Positions 34,821 through 46,308 of a stretch of DNA of 64,000 nt are shown here, piece by piece. Position numbers and translations under genes: made by a program. Numbering within the stretch: position 1 is the stretch's first letter; each line of letters opens with the position of its first letter. The stretch is from Stropharia rugosoannulata. Its lineage: Eukaryota > Basidiomycota > Agaricomycetes > Agaricales > Strophariaceae. The notes beneath the pieces were generated by a model, which searched no databases, was not told the origin of the DNA, and was given only the letters and a program-made list of their open reading frames with translations. The DNA lies in NCBI GenBank assembly GCA_028532985.1, contig JANCIK010000001.1, positions 2,976,001-3,040,000 on the forward strand. The letters are read 5' to 3'.

Positions 34821-35041
34821 CCTGTTGCTCATTGTATCATATTATCCTATTGTATCAACTATGTAATCCCCAACTTCTGCTTCTCATTTTCCATATTCGC
34901 TTTCCGTCAGTAGTCCAACAGGGCATCCATCTGTCTGTTATGAAATGGTTCTCGTGATTCATGTACTTGTGATCATTCCCGTTGTCCATCTTAGAGCAAC
35001 TAAAAGGGAGTGGTGCGGCGCAGTCTGCTCAACCTCGCTTC

Positions 35042-36348
35042 ATGACCAGCTCTGACCCAAAGCCCTTCAAAATCGCAGTGCCTGCGTCCAAACTTGACTG
35101 GATTACTCAACGCGTAAAGAGCAGCCTTGTAATACCGGATGTGCACCACACAGAAGACAAGGAATGGGATGACGGTGCACCATCAATAGTCGTCCAAAAG
35201 CTTGTAGACTACTGGAGAGATACGTACGATTGGAGGAAGGTGGAAGCCAGGATAAACTCTACATTCAACATGTTCACAGTCGACATCGCTGAGGGGGACG
35301 AAATAATCAACTTGCATTTCGTACACCAGCGAAGCGAAAGACCGAATGCGATACCATTGCTCTTTGCACATGGGTGGCCTGGCAACTTTACAGAGGTGCG
35401 CGATGTATGATACACACTCTGCTTTTGCTCAGCCTTACTTTGCAAGGTCGAATCCCTCCTTAGCTTGACAAATCCAGAGAATCCATCCCACCAGCCTTTC
35501 CACATTGTCGCGCCGACTATTCCAGGCTTTATATTTTCGTCATCTCCAAAGGTATGAATATTCAGAAAGAGACATGCGCACAGCTCAAGTTAAACGTATA
35601 CCAGTCCCCTGGGTTTACGATCCTACAGGTCGGGTCAGTGTACCATAAGCTGATGCAGAAGCTGGGGTATAAGCGCTATATTGGCCAAGGCGGCGACTGG
35701 GGGTCGATGATCCTCCGCGGCATTGCGCTGTCCTATCCCGAGTCGTGCATAGGGATACACCTGAACATGATAGTGGCCCTCCCACCGAGGCCGTTGCAGC
35801 ACCCCATTACGCTCTTCTGGCTGGCCCTGCGGTGGTTCAGCGCCGAGGAGGACAGGCGGGTGTCGCGCATGCAGTGGTGGCTCAAAGCCGAGAATGGCTT
35901 CTCCAGGATACAGGGTACAAAGCCCCAGACGATCTCGTACGCACTGCTGGACTCACCTGTCGGGATGCTCGCATGGATCCGGGAGAAGATGGAGGCACTG
36001 AAGGAGCCCGGCTACGTGTGGGACAAGGAGTTGATCGTCACCTGGACGATGCTGTACCTCCTCTCTGAGAGTTCGTGGCACGCGCGGATATACAAGGAGA
36101 ACGCGTCTGTGCTGCAGAAGGAGGTGCTGGGCAAGAAGATCCCGAAGCAGGTGGCGGTCGGGGGGAGCTGCTTCCCGTACGACGTCGGGTATGCGCCGCT
36201 GTGGTGGGCAAAGGTCTCGCTGGCGGACAACATTGTTTTCTGGAAGGAGCACACGACGGGGGGCCACTTCCCGTCGATTGAGTGCCCGGAGGCGCTGCGG
36301 GCGGACGTGCAGGGATTCGTAGATAGACTAGGGCCAGTAGAGCTGTAA
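35042..36348 (+). CDS. epoxide hydrolase (microsomal type, EHN + alpha/beta hydrolase)
   Basis: The N-terminal EHN domain (FKIAVPASKLDWITQRVKSS, WRDTYDWRKVEARINS, FVHQRSERPNAIPLLFAHGW) is followed by an alpha/beta-hydrolase fold. HGWPG supplies the oxyanion hole, GQGGDWGS carries the nucleophilic Asp, and TGGHFPSIE the catalytic His. Such enzymes hydrolyse epoxides in xenobiotic or lipid metabolism. The start at 35042 gives MTSSDPKPFK; the frame is open upstream to about 34982 without an ATG, so a short upstream exon is possible. Introns fall after NFTE and after SSSPK. Base composition changes within the gene: AT-richer before about 35,650 and strongly GC-rich after. Confidence 0.9.
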
Positions 36349-36449
36349 GGTTTATTTACAACACGTGTTGATTTGTTTGAGCACCGAGCAAGGCAGCCAG
36401 CTGTCGGGATCGCTCCGCCCAGTACTCCTCTTATGACTTCCTTACGAAC

Positions 36450-37458
36450 ATGATGCCCTTCGCAACTGCGCCTGCCCTCCTCATCGGCCTCGGCGCACGC
36501 ATCGCCCTCGACTACTTCAGTCGCTCCGCCACCCCCGGCCTTAAAGACTACATCCTCCTCGGCTCCTGGCAGGGCGTCGCGCTCCACTACGCCGCAAAGG
36601 CAACCGCACGCTCCGCCGTCGCTGTCGCCGTCGCCCTCCTCATCACCGCCAAACTCTTCATTGAGTTCACCATCTTCCCCGACACCACACGCTGTGTCAC
36701 TACCGTCCTCGGCGTCGCACTAGGCGTTCTCTTCACCGACTTCCTCTCCCAGTACTTCGACAAGCCCGTCAAGCCCCCGCGCACGCCCGACCGCGACCGC
36801 GACCGCCGGCGCAAGAAGCCCCAGACGCCCAAGGACGACCGCCGCCGCGACAAGGTCGTGCAGTGGCGGCCCAGCGTCCAGGGCGGCAGCGTCGAGACGA
36901 TCACCGAAATAAGCACCAGTCTCGCGACTGGGTCTTCACACCTCTTCTCAGACATCACCTCTGTCGACTCGCATTCGGAAAAACTCGGCCCTATATCTGC
37001 GCTTTCTCCCCTGGAGCGGGAGATTCGCGTCCTGCGCACGAGAGCCGCCCTTGCAGATAGTGAGCGTCGGCGCTTTAAAGAAGAGCGTAAATGGGCAATC
37101 TCTCAGGGCAATGAAGCGCGGGCATCGCAGATGAAATGGGAAGTGAAGCGATACACGACGCTGACGGAAACATTTAACCGCGAAGCAGATCTCAAGGCGG
37201 CCCTCCGTAAGTTTGCATTTTTACCGGTTAAACACTTGCTTGACAAGGTTGTCTTTAGTTAAAAGCGGAAGTGGGCAGACTAACAGTCTAACATCCGAAT
37301 CCCAGGTCTTATCCCCAACATCTGCTTCTCCAAGTCCTAAAGACATATCTTCTAAATCATCGCGTACGCTCGTGTCGAATGACAATAGGTCACCGTCAAT
37401 GGAACAATCTAAACCCTCTCCGCGACGCCTCTCGAAGACTCGCGAAGCTAATGGATGA
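36450..37458 (+). CDS. unrecognised membrane protein with C-terminal coiled coil
   Basis: Two exons (36450-37206, 37259-37458) encode 318 aa. The N-terminal third has hydrophobic segments suited to membrane spans (around APALLIGLGARIALDYF, SAVAVAVALLITAKLFIEF and CVTTVLGVALGVLFTDFLSQ), followed by a very basic stretch (PDRDRDRRRKKPQTPKDDRR). A charged helix (LEREIRVLRTRAALADSERR and on to NREADLKA) is likely a coiled coil, and the tail is serine-rich. I do not recognise the family. The architecture suggests an organelle- or ER-anchored protein with a cytosolic coiled coil. The GC-rich first exon contrasts with the second. Confidence 0.7.
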
Positions 37459-37834
37459 GATGGATCCTTGCTATCTACATGCTCTATTTATTATGAGGAC
37501 TCTTATAAAGTGCCTTTCTGTGTGCCAAGGCCTCTACTTAAAAGGGTCAGGTCAGGCCAGGCAACGATGACCTTGGACTCATTTCTACAAACACAATCAT
37601 TGACACATGTAGAATAAACAGAAGGCTTCGACTAGAGTATAGCCTAGGTACAAAATAGGACAATGAAAAAGTAATACACTTTGTTTTGCAAAATTAGGAA
37701 GAAGCGATACCGGGGAATACAAATGGTCAACATGATGCGGACAAACGAGATGAGGGAGATGAAGAAGGGGAAAAAGACCAAAAGAATAGAATAAAAAGAA
37801 GAAAAAAGTTAATGTAAAATGTGGCACGGTCAGG
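37459..37834. other. intergenic between convergent genes
   Basis: A 376-nt gap between two convergent stops. It is A/G-rich near 37,680-37,810 with no supportable gene; it probably contains both 3' UTRs. Confidence 0.5.
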
Positions 37835-40800
37835 TCATCGGTATGATTTTCCGTTTGCTCGTATAGATCCCGAGGCAGGAGCAGAGGATGAGCCGTTTGT
37901 TTTCATCCCTGTACTTGTCCGCGGCTTTTTCGAAGCATTGACGTCGGCCTGCTGCCTTGGTGCTGCCTCCTTCATGACCATTTTCGCGTGAATTTCTTCC
38001 AGCTTGCTCGCCTTGACTTTCTTCGGCCAGAAGAGCGTGACAAACCTGTAAAGGGGAGAGAAGTGCCTGAGATTTGATCAGAGGAAAATAAAATTATTGC
38101 GACGTACGTCCAGAGGTGGCGTCTCCATCTGTCTCTATCCTCCCCTTGAGCCTCCTTCGCGTTCAGAACAAGTTCGATACGACGGCCGATAGCAGCAAGA
38201 GAGTCCTTGAGAATAGCGACTTTGTCATCTCTGGGCATATCCTCTCCGGATAGCTTGAGTTGTTTCTACGCGAGGACGCATTAGCATTTTGAGATATAAA
38301 AATCGTTAAACGCTTACCAGTTGCTTCTTCACAGGACGCAGCTCCTCCTTTGTCGCCGACTCGTCCATAGAAGGACTATAGAAGAAACAAATCAACATAA
38401 ATTATGAGATAGTCACTACAACACGTACCATTCGTCTGAGGATTCCGAATCAGTGAACGTAGGCGTAGGTCGTCGTTTTCGCTTCTTCGAGCTGCCATCG
38501 TCGATCGATGCCATCGCTTCGCTTTCTGCTCGTCGCTTGAGGCTGCTGTGTGACGACGTCGACGCCATTGCTGTGGGGGGCGGAGACGCCGAAACCTTCA
38601 GCTGACCCTTATGGCGCAACGAACTCTCATACGAACGTAGCTTCTCGTCATGCTCGCGCAATATGCTCAGCAAGAAGTCACCGCGCCGGACCAAGTGGAT
38701 GGCGTTGGGTATCGGTCGGCTCGCGGCGTCCTCTCCTTTCTTGCCTTCTTCGAGGAAGAACTTGCCCGCAAGGCCCAGCTTGGGGTCCTTGGCCATTGCT
38801 TCCCAATTACCAAAACCGTAAAGGAATGCACCTACAAGGAGCATTGAGTCGTCGTGTGGGCCCCACCGACCCGACCAGTTCAGCGTCGGTCGGATATTGT
38901 CTATGGGGATGGACCACTTGTATGGATCAGGGAGTTCTGAAAGGATATTGTATAGAATGCGGAGATCGCGATGCCGTGAAAGAACGGTTTCAGCATTGAT
39001 GTTGCCTACCCCGCGGCAGGTTACGAGAACCGCCTTGCTCTTCTGTGCGTTAGTCAAAGTTTCACCTGATGCAACCCTCATGCGTTTCTGTTCTTCACTC
39101 TCCTTCACGGCTTGTTCGCAGATGTCAATGATCTCCTCGGCAACATCAAACATCATCGCCTTGTTCTTGTCCTGCAACTTAGCTTCCGTTACCTACAACA
39201 CAGTCAGTACGCGAAAAAAGTCAACGCCAGTTTTATAAGGAAAGAAACATACGATAACGTCGTAACGTTGCTGAAGGTCGCCCCATCGTTGCAAACTCCT
39301 AATCAACACCCGTACATCCCGCTCCTTGAGCTCCATAGCCTTCTGACTGGCCGTCTTTCTCGTAGGACCGGGGATTTTAGGCTTCTTCGGTGCAGATGTC
39401 GACGCGGGTTGGTCGACGTCCATACCCTCGTATGAAACTTGAGCATGGGTGCGCTTCCGGGTCTCAGTGGTCATCGAGTCCTCCGCTCGCTTCTCATCTT
39501 CCTCCGCTTCGAGCCTCTGGCGTTCTTCCAGCGGGATGATGTCTTCCCAGCTCATATCGTTCTTCACGTCACTGACAGCGGCAAACTGGGCCAGGAAACT
39601 CTCTCCACCCAGGGAGGCCCCGACACCTTCACCTGCTTGCGTCGTCTCGTGATCCTCGGCGCGACTCAGGATGTCGTCGAGATCCATTTCGTCAAGTTTC
39701 TTGCTCTGCTGGGTATCATCCTTATCAAACCTAAGAGATATTAAGGTAGTAAGCGTGAGAACGGAAGTATACTACGGATAAACGCACATTTTCTGAGCAC
39801 CGTATTTCAGGACAGCAGTCAGCTCATCCTTGCTCAAATTGTCCGGCTTGGTGGTCTCTTTGCTACTAGGACCACCCTTGGAACTTAAATGGGCTTGTGA
39901 CGTGTCCATCTGGTTGATGACTGACAAAGGAGGGCGATACGCATAGCATGAGACATATACAAGGATAACGAGAACAGGGTTACTCACTGGCATACTCGAG
40001 GACCATCTTCTTCTTCGCCCGCTCGAGAACATCTTCCTCCATTGTGTCTTTACTCACGAATCGATAGACGTTGACGTGCGACTTTTGGCCTATACGATGG
40101 GCGCGCGCCATAGCCTGTAGATCATTTTGAGGGTTCCAATCGCTCTGTGTTCAAACATATTTAGCATCTGTTCGCTATGTGGAAACGTGCCAAGGCAGCA
40201 GAGCAACATACATCAAAGATAATGACTGTATCAGCCGTTTCCAGATTGATGCCGAGTCCGCCGGCGCGTGTGGACAATAGGAAGGCAAAATCCGGTGATC
40301 CTGGTGCATTGAAGTGGGCGATAGATTTCTTTCGGGCTTCCGATGAAACCATGCCGTCTAGTCGCTGATGCGAATACCCTCGGAGCTGCATATAGTCGCT
40401 GAGGATGTCAAGCATGCGGACCATCTGGCTGAAAATAAGCACACGATGGCCGTCGGCTTTCAACCTAACAAGGAGCTTATCAAGCAGAACGAGCTTGCCG
40501 CTATTCATGACAAGGCCCTTGAGAATCTCCTCCTTCGTATCAGCGTGGGGCTCCGCGCCATCGAAAAGATACGGATGATTAGCCGCCTTTTTCAATTCCA
40601 TCGCAATGTTGAGGAGACTAATGTTGCTGTTACCATTGGCGCTTTTCACAAGGGCGGCGAAGTTCTAGATCGCATTAGACAGTGACTAGTAGAGAAATCA
40701 AAGTATTCGTACCTTGGTTAAGATGTTCTTATAGAAATGAGTCTGCATAGCACTCATTTCTACGCGCAAGATTCTTTCGCTCTTCGTCGGAAGGGAGGTA

Positions 40801-43073
40801 AGCACATCCTTCTTCAGCCTCCTGAGCATTAGCGATTCTAGTTGCTCGTGAAGTTGCTTAATCTTCGTCTCATGATCGGCGTCAGAAAGATCGAATTCAT
40901 TGGTCAATGCAAACTTTTCCGGCATGAGGAAATGCATCAAAGATAGCAGCTCTGCAAATGGTCATTAGGGCAGAATTTCAAGGGGTTTCTAATAGTTACG
41001 TACCCTTGACGTTGTTCTGTAGCGGCGTCCCTGTGATAAGCAGCTTTGATGCTGCATGGAATGACCTAAGGGCTTCATATAATTGACTCTCCGAGTTCTT
41101 CAAGCGATGCGCCTTCAGATCCGTTAGTAACCAATATTTTATGTTTATTCGGGCCTAACCAACCTCATCAACAGCAAGAGCTTGCCATTTGATTTCTCCA
41201 AGGTCCTTCGCATCTCTCAAAGTTAACTCATATGTGGTCAACAGCACGTTCATCTTCAACTTCTTGTTGGAAGGGCCAAACTCATACGTACGAATGACTT
41301 CGCGCGCGGCAGCAGTGCCTATGTAAGTTATTACGTTGAGGTCCGGAGCCCAAAGCTGGAACTGAGACTGCCAGGCGGTAATTGTTGACAGAGGTACGAT
41401 GACAAGGAAAGGTCCATATTGCTGCATTTCATGGAAGAGGTACGACAGGAACGACACGGTTTGTACAGTCTAAATGGAATGGTTGTCAGAAATGGAAATG
41501 GGACACAGCAGAAGCGCAGATGGTCACCTTGCCTAGACCCATTTCGTCGGCGAGAATGCCATTCTCACCATTACTCCACAGAAAAGCAAGCCAGTTGAGC
41601 CCTGTCAACTGGAAGTCCTTGAGCTCACCGCCTGTCTCAGCAATATAATCAGGATCCTTGAGCATTCGCTGAAATGCCGGACGGGAATGCCTGCTGTAAT
41701 TGATGCTCTTAAAAGGAAATCTGCCCTCAGCTTCCCGATGTCTATAGGCGGCGATTTGATCTTTGGCGATAGGGTTGACATCTTTTTGCAGTTCCCAAGT
41801 GCAATGCTCGTAATTGAGGCCTGACCACTTGCAGAAGTATTCCATGTCGCCGTCTGCTGTTTCTCGGTGAGCCACAATACGCTCGACGGTGCGGTAGAGG
41901 TCGAGTTCTTCCTTTTCGCGTTCCTTGTCAAGATGAAGGGCTTCAACGTCTTCGCGAGTCAACCCAGGGGCCCGCAGCCTTGCCTGGTAGGCCTTGTAAC
42001 TCTTGATATAATTGTCCACTCGCTTCAAGCCCCGGAAACGTTTAAGAAATTCGTAGGTCTCATCAGTATTGTGGAGATGCGAGAAGTTTTTCCACTTGAT
42101 GTGGAATCGCTGTTGGAAAACAGTGAATGGGCAAGCAAGATGAACCATGAAACACCAGTGCACTGACCACGTTGTCTAACCAAAGGTCTTCGGGGTCGTC
42201 CTCCCTGCCTTCTTCACGACTATGGGCAAGAACAGCTTCAATTTCGTCCTCTTCTTGATACTGGATATTTGGGTCGACGTAATAGCCATTGCTGTCTTCT
42301 TCTATCTCATCTTCGAACTTTTCAAAGTCTTGGACGTCGTCAACATAATTTGGAACTCTGATGCCTCTACTGGATACGCGGACTTCTTCAGTGGATGCAC
42401 GCTGTTTCTTCTTCTTCTTATGACCGCGCGCGCCATAATCGGAGTCCGAGTCCGACGAGGAAGCATGGCGGACAACGGCTGATAAGACATTAGCTAGTTA
42501 TATGCATCGCCGAGGCGCAAATGGGTACCTTTGGGACGGATAGCACTTGAAGATGAGGACACGCGGGATTTCTTCTTTGCGGCGGGCTTTCTTTTCGCGC
42601 CATACTCCTCGTCTGCATATGCGCCATCGTCGCCGTCGTCGTGCTCGTCGTCGTCATCGGCGTCTTCGGCGTCTTCATAGCCCTATTATGCAGAGTAAGA
42701 GACAGATAAAAGCAAAGGGCGGGGAGACGAACCGAGTCGTCTGCGTCCTGCAGGGGGCGGGAAGAGCATGAGCAAGAAGCTGAGGGACTGGAACGAAAAA
42801 ACATACGGATTCGGCGGTGGGAGGGTGGGGGTGAGTGTCGAGATGGTGGGAATGGCCGTTGTGTTCCGCGGTGGAGTCCTCATCGATGGACTCGCCATCC
42901 GCATCGAGGTCGTGGGCCCTCGGGTGCTCGGGGTCATCCGAGTCCATGTTCATATCTCCCTCGCTGTCATAGGCGATGCCGAGGTGGGGATGGGCATGGG
43001 GAGGGGTGGAGGAGGACATGGGGGATGGTGGTGGTGGGATTCCAAGTGGTGTTGAAGAGGACCTGGGCGCCAT
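37835..43073 (-). CDS. CHD1: CHD1-type chromodomain helicase, ATP-dependent chromatin remodeller
   Basis: CHD1 slides and spaces nucleosomes during transcription elongation. The ATG at 43073 gives [20 protein letters not shown], and an acidic/histidine-rich N-terminus follows. The tandem chromodomains ([37 protein letters not shown]) lie at 41.8-42.2 kb. The SNF2 ATPase includes [13 protein letters not shown], a split LAVDE-AHRLKN motif and [12 protein letters not shown]; the helicase C-lobe includes [25 protein letters not shown] and [19 protein letters not shown]. Downstream are the SANT/SLIDE-like region ([28 protein letters not shown]) and the C-terminal CHD1-specific domain (DRWRRHLW joined to [19 protein letters not shown]). 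It ends ANGKSYR. Confidence 0.93.
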
Positions 43074-43239
43074 CCATCGCCAACGGACAGATTTCACACG
43101 GACAGCAGCGTCGCTACAGGCATCGTGACGGCCAACGCCGGAAGGGCCTTCGTCACCGGCGCTCGTGACGGAGTCCGAGGGGCGTAACGGTCACAGGCCC
43201 TTGGCAGAACCTGCGGCAGGCCGGCAGAGCAGGTTATCG
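43074..43239. promoter_or_regulatory. bidirectional promoter, CHD1 / TFB4
   Basis: The two divergent ATGs are 166 nt apart and the sequence is GC-rich without a clear TATA box. Two general transcription/chromatin genes share this interval. Confidence 0.5.
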
Positions 43240-44467
43240 ATGGCTTCCCACCTCTCCCTCGTCCTCGACCTCGCCCCGGCCCACTGGCACCGCGCCGACC
43301 TGCCCCTCGCCCAGTTTCTGCCCCAGCTCCTCGTCTTCCTCAATGCTCACATCGCCCTCACCCACGACAACTCTCTCGCCGTCTTCGCCACCCTCCCGGG
43401 CAAAAGGTGTGTCTCGTCGCTGTCCCCCCCGGCGGCCCCGCTGAGCCCCCCAGTGTGATGCTCTATCCGCCCGCCGCTGCGGTCGCCCCCGACGCCAACG
43501 CATATACGCCCTTCCGCCAGCTCGACACCGCCGTCGTCGCCGCCCTCGCTGCCGAACTCGACCCCGACGCCCCCGCCGACGAGCCGACCGCGCTCGTCGG
43601 CGCGCTGACCAAGGCCCTCTGTTGTGCGTGCCCTGCCCGAGCCTGCACGGCCGCCACTGACCGTGCGCAGACATCAACCGGATAACGCCCGCGGCGGACC
43701 GCGTGGCGGAGCCGCGGATCCTGATCCTCTCGGTGTCACCAGACCTGTCGAGCTCATACATCGCCATCATGAACGCCATTTTCTCCGCCCAAAAAATGGT
43801 ACGCCCGCACTTGTCCGGCGAGCGCGCGCTGACGCGGCGCAGAAAATAACGATAGATGCGTGCCAGATATTTGGCCCCGATACCGTCTTCCTCCAGCAGG
43901 CGGCCCATCTCACCGGCGGCTCTTATCTCTACCTCGACCGCCGCGACGCCCTGCTCCAGCATCTGATCGTGCGTCCTACTGCCCCCGCGCTCCCACGCAC
44001 TGACCACCCGCAGATGGCCTTCCTGCCGCCGCCCTCGACCCGCAGCGTGCTCGCCGTGCCCACCCAGGACAAGATCGACTTCCGCGCCGCCTGCTTCTGC
44101 CACAAGAACATCGTCGACATCGGCTTCGTCTGCTCTGTCTGTCTCTCCAGTGCGTCCCTGCCCGTCTCGTCGCTCTCTGCTCACCCCTTCTAGTCTTCTG
44201 CCAGCCGGTGCCCGTGTGCTCCACATGTCGGTGCGTCCCTCGCTACTCCCATCATTTCCGCTTCCTCATCCGCCCGGCAGCACCAAGCTCAAGTTCCCCA
44301 TCAAGTCCCTCAAACGCCTCATTCCTGGCCGGCCCCAGCCCGCAAACACCGTCTCGCCGAGGCCGCCACCAGCCGGCTCCCCCGTCTCACGTCCTCCTCT
44401 CCCTGCAGATGCCAACAGGAACGGCGTCACGCCCTCCCCGCAACCCCAGAATGGCGCCAGGCATTGA
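43240..44467 (+). CDS. TFB4: TFIIH core subunit TFB4 (p34)
   Basis: The gene encodes the p34 subunit of TFIIH, which works in transcription initiation and nucleotide excision repair. The von Willebrand A-like fold starts MASHLSLVLDLAPAHWHRAD, with RILILSVSPDLSSSYIAIMN and ITIDACQIFGPDTVFLQQAA, LTGGSYLYLD. The C4 zinc-finger region is CFCHKNIVDIGFVCSVCLS joined to FCQPVPVCSTCR. The C-terminus after KLKFPIKSLKRLIPG is a proline-rich tail ending NGARH. Codon use is strongly GC-rich, creating a long spurious antisense frame. Several short introns interrupt the gene; the frame chains through the zinc finger. Confidence 0.92.
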
Positions 44468-44600
44468 TTCGTGCGTTCCTCTTCTTCCCGTGTATACTAG
44501 TTCTTGCTATAATGATAATGACGTTATGAACACCTGCGGTCGTCCCGAGTTCGCTGAATTGGGATGGCGGAAAATAACAGTCTGGGCCCATCTGTCAGTG

Positions 44601-46109
44601 TCAGAGCCCGTGATGTCCTTGACCCCAGCCACTCGCCTTGGGTTTCGGATGCTCCGTGGATGCATATCCGGCCGCCATGCTGGCCGTCGTGAACGCACAC
44701 CACATCCGCACTGCGGCGTTACCCGTCGTCCGCGGACCAGCTGATTCTTCCACCTCCGCTGCGAGCAAGATGACACCCACTGACGGCGATATCTCGCCTC
44801 GGCGGCGACAGCTTTCTACGTGTTCTTTAGGTCAGACACATCAACCAAATGCACAACGCACCCCAGAATTCGATCAGAACACCCTTGAGGACATCGTGTG
44901 GGTCACCATCGCCCGCATGCAGACCCTCACCTATCTTCCGGGCGAGGCTAGCTCTGACGATGTGTTCCCCTGTGCCTGCGCATCCCTCAGCCCATTTCCC
45001 ACAAACGTCAAAGTACCCACTAACCAGAAACACTGCAAGCCATTCGCTCTGTTGTCCAGCATCCTGCCCCATATACCGCTGCCTGCCGCGTGCTCAGGAA
45101 TGGTCTTGTCTTGTCTTGTGTATGTGCTTACCTCTCCCACTCTGCCTGGCTGTTTAAGCAAAAGCCCTCCGCTTATGCCCACGTCAGCTTGTAGCGGAAA
45201 TAGAGGGCGGCCAGCAAACCTTGATACGCCCGCGGCCATACCATCCCCCTGATGGAATGCTACTGCGCCTACTGTATCTTCGACATCGCGCAAGCTTTCT
45301 GTGTCCTGACCACCTTGAGTGCTCTCCAATCGCTGTCTCCATGTCGTCCATTGCTTTTGCGCGGTGACGGTTATCAGCGCGTCGTTCGGCACTGTCTTTG
45401 TGCCCTGTGCTAAAGCAAACTTGTAGGCGCCCGACGAGACGAGCGTCCTATTTTGAGCTTGAGTTTGGCTGCAGAATCCTAAATTAGACACTAACATGGG
45501 TGGGACTCGTCCAATCTTGTCTGGTAGATTTGAGTAGTCTAAGATAGCTCTGGCAAGTGTAATGGGATTTTTCACTCCTAGAAATGCTTGATTGTTAGCT
45601 CAGATGGGATGATTGTAATAGGTACGCAGGTACCAGACACTGCGCCGACGCTGCCGAACCCTCCTTCGGTGCCTTTCCCACACATGATCGATGCGTCGCA
45701 TTCGATGGCGCCCTCGATAGTTAAATTGGAACCATAGCCTTTTATACGTGCAGTATGCATAAGAGACCTGCTAGTTAAAGCGGGCGCTCGTGGTAGAGAC
45801 GAGGCGACGAACCTGCATTCAAATGCTCGTCGTCTTCGAGCACAGTGACGGCGTGCTCGACCATGGACAACGCACCTGCTTTTCCGACTGGGGAAATGGT
45901 ATCTGACGACGTCGTCAGCGCGGCCAAACCCCTAGCGCATGCGCTGCAATTTGTGATTTAGTCAGCACACTTTTCGCTCCCCCTGTCCATACACCATGTA
46001 TGCTCTACACAAACACATACCGCTTCAGCGCCCTTTTGATCTCTTTTTCATGCGCCGTTCCATGTACTCCAGCGCCGCCGTGGACTGCAATATATCCGAG
46101 CGGTGGCAT
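44601..46109 (-). CDS. TASP1: Taspase 1-like threonine aspartase (asparaginase_2 family)
   Basis: Seven exons (46109-46021, 45943-45813, 45738-45634, 45577-45132, 45082-45025, 44975-44862, 44815-44601) chain in frame to 385 aa. Taspase 1 is an N-terminal-nucleophile protease that autocleaves before a Thr and, in animals, cuts MLL and TFIIA after Asp. The N-terminal MPPLGYIAVHGGAGVHGTA, the GYGSNLTIEGAIECDASIMC block, LPDKIGRVPPMLV, the autocleavage site VEDTVGAVAFH, GGLLLKQPGRVGEAAVYGAG and VSGTGEHIVRASLAR all match the family. A late segment VRMWCAFTTASMAAGYAS corresponds to the Taspase-specific C-terminal region rather than plain L-asparaginases. The fungal substrate is unknown. Confidence 0.85.
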
Positions 46110-46308
46110 AGATGGTCGTGGATCGATACAAAGATCGATGCGTGATAGCCGACTCTATTTACCAATATGGAATATTTTTCCCGAATGGGTAAACGATCCT
46201 ATTTTGGAGGCAGAACGAGGTCTGCATCAAGCCAGATAAGATAAATAAAACGGGAAACTTTGTGATGCTATATCTATAGTATATACAGTTTTTCAAAAGT
46301 TTTTCAGC

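Noticed and set aside
36012..36587. 191-codon minus-strand frame
   Set aside because: Antisense of the GC-rich epoxide hydrolase 3' half; the sense strand carries the catalytic motifs.
43234..44226. 330-codon open frame on the minus strand across TFB4
   Set aside because: It is antisense to well-supported TFB4 exons in GC-rich DNA, has extreme Arg/Gly/Glu composition and no family resemblance.
44638..45252. 204-codon + strand frame
   Set aside because: It lies opposite Taspase-like exons that chain perfectly in frame; composition is not protein-like.
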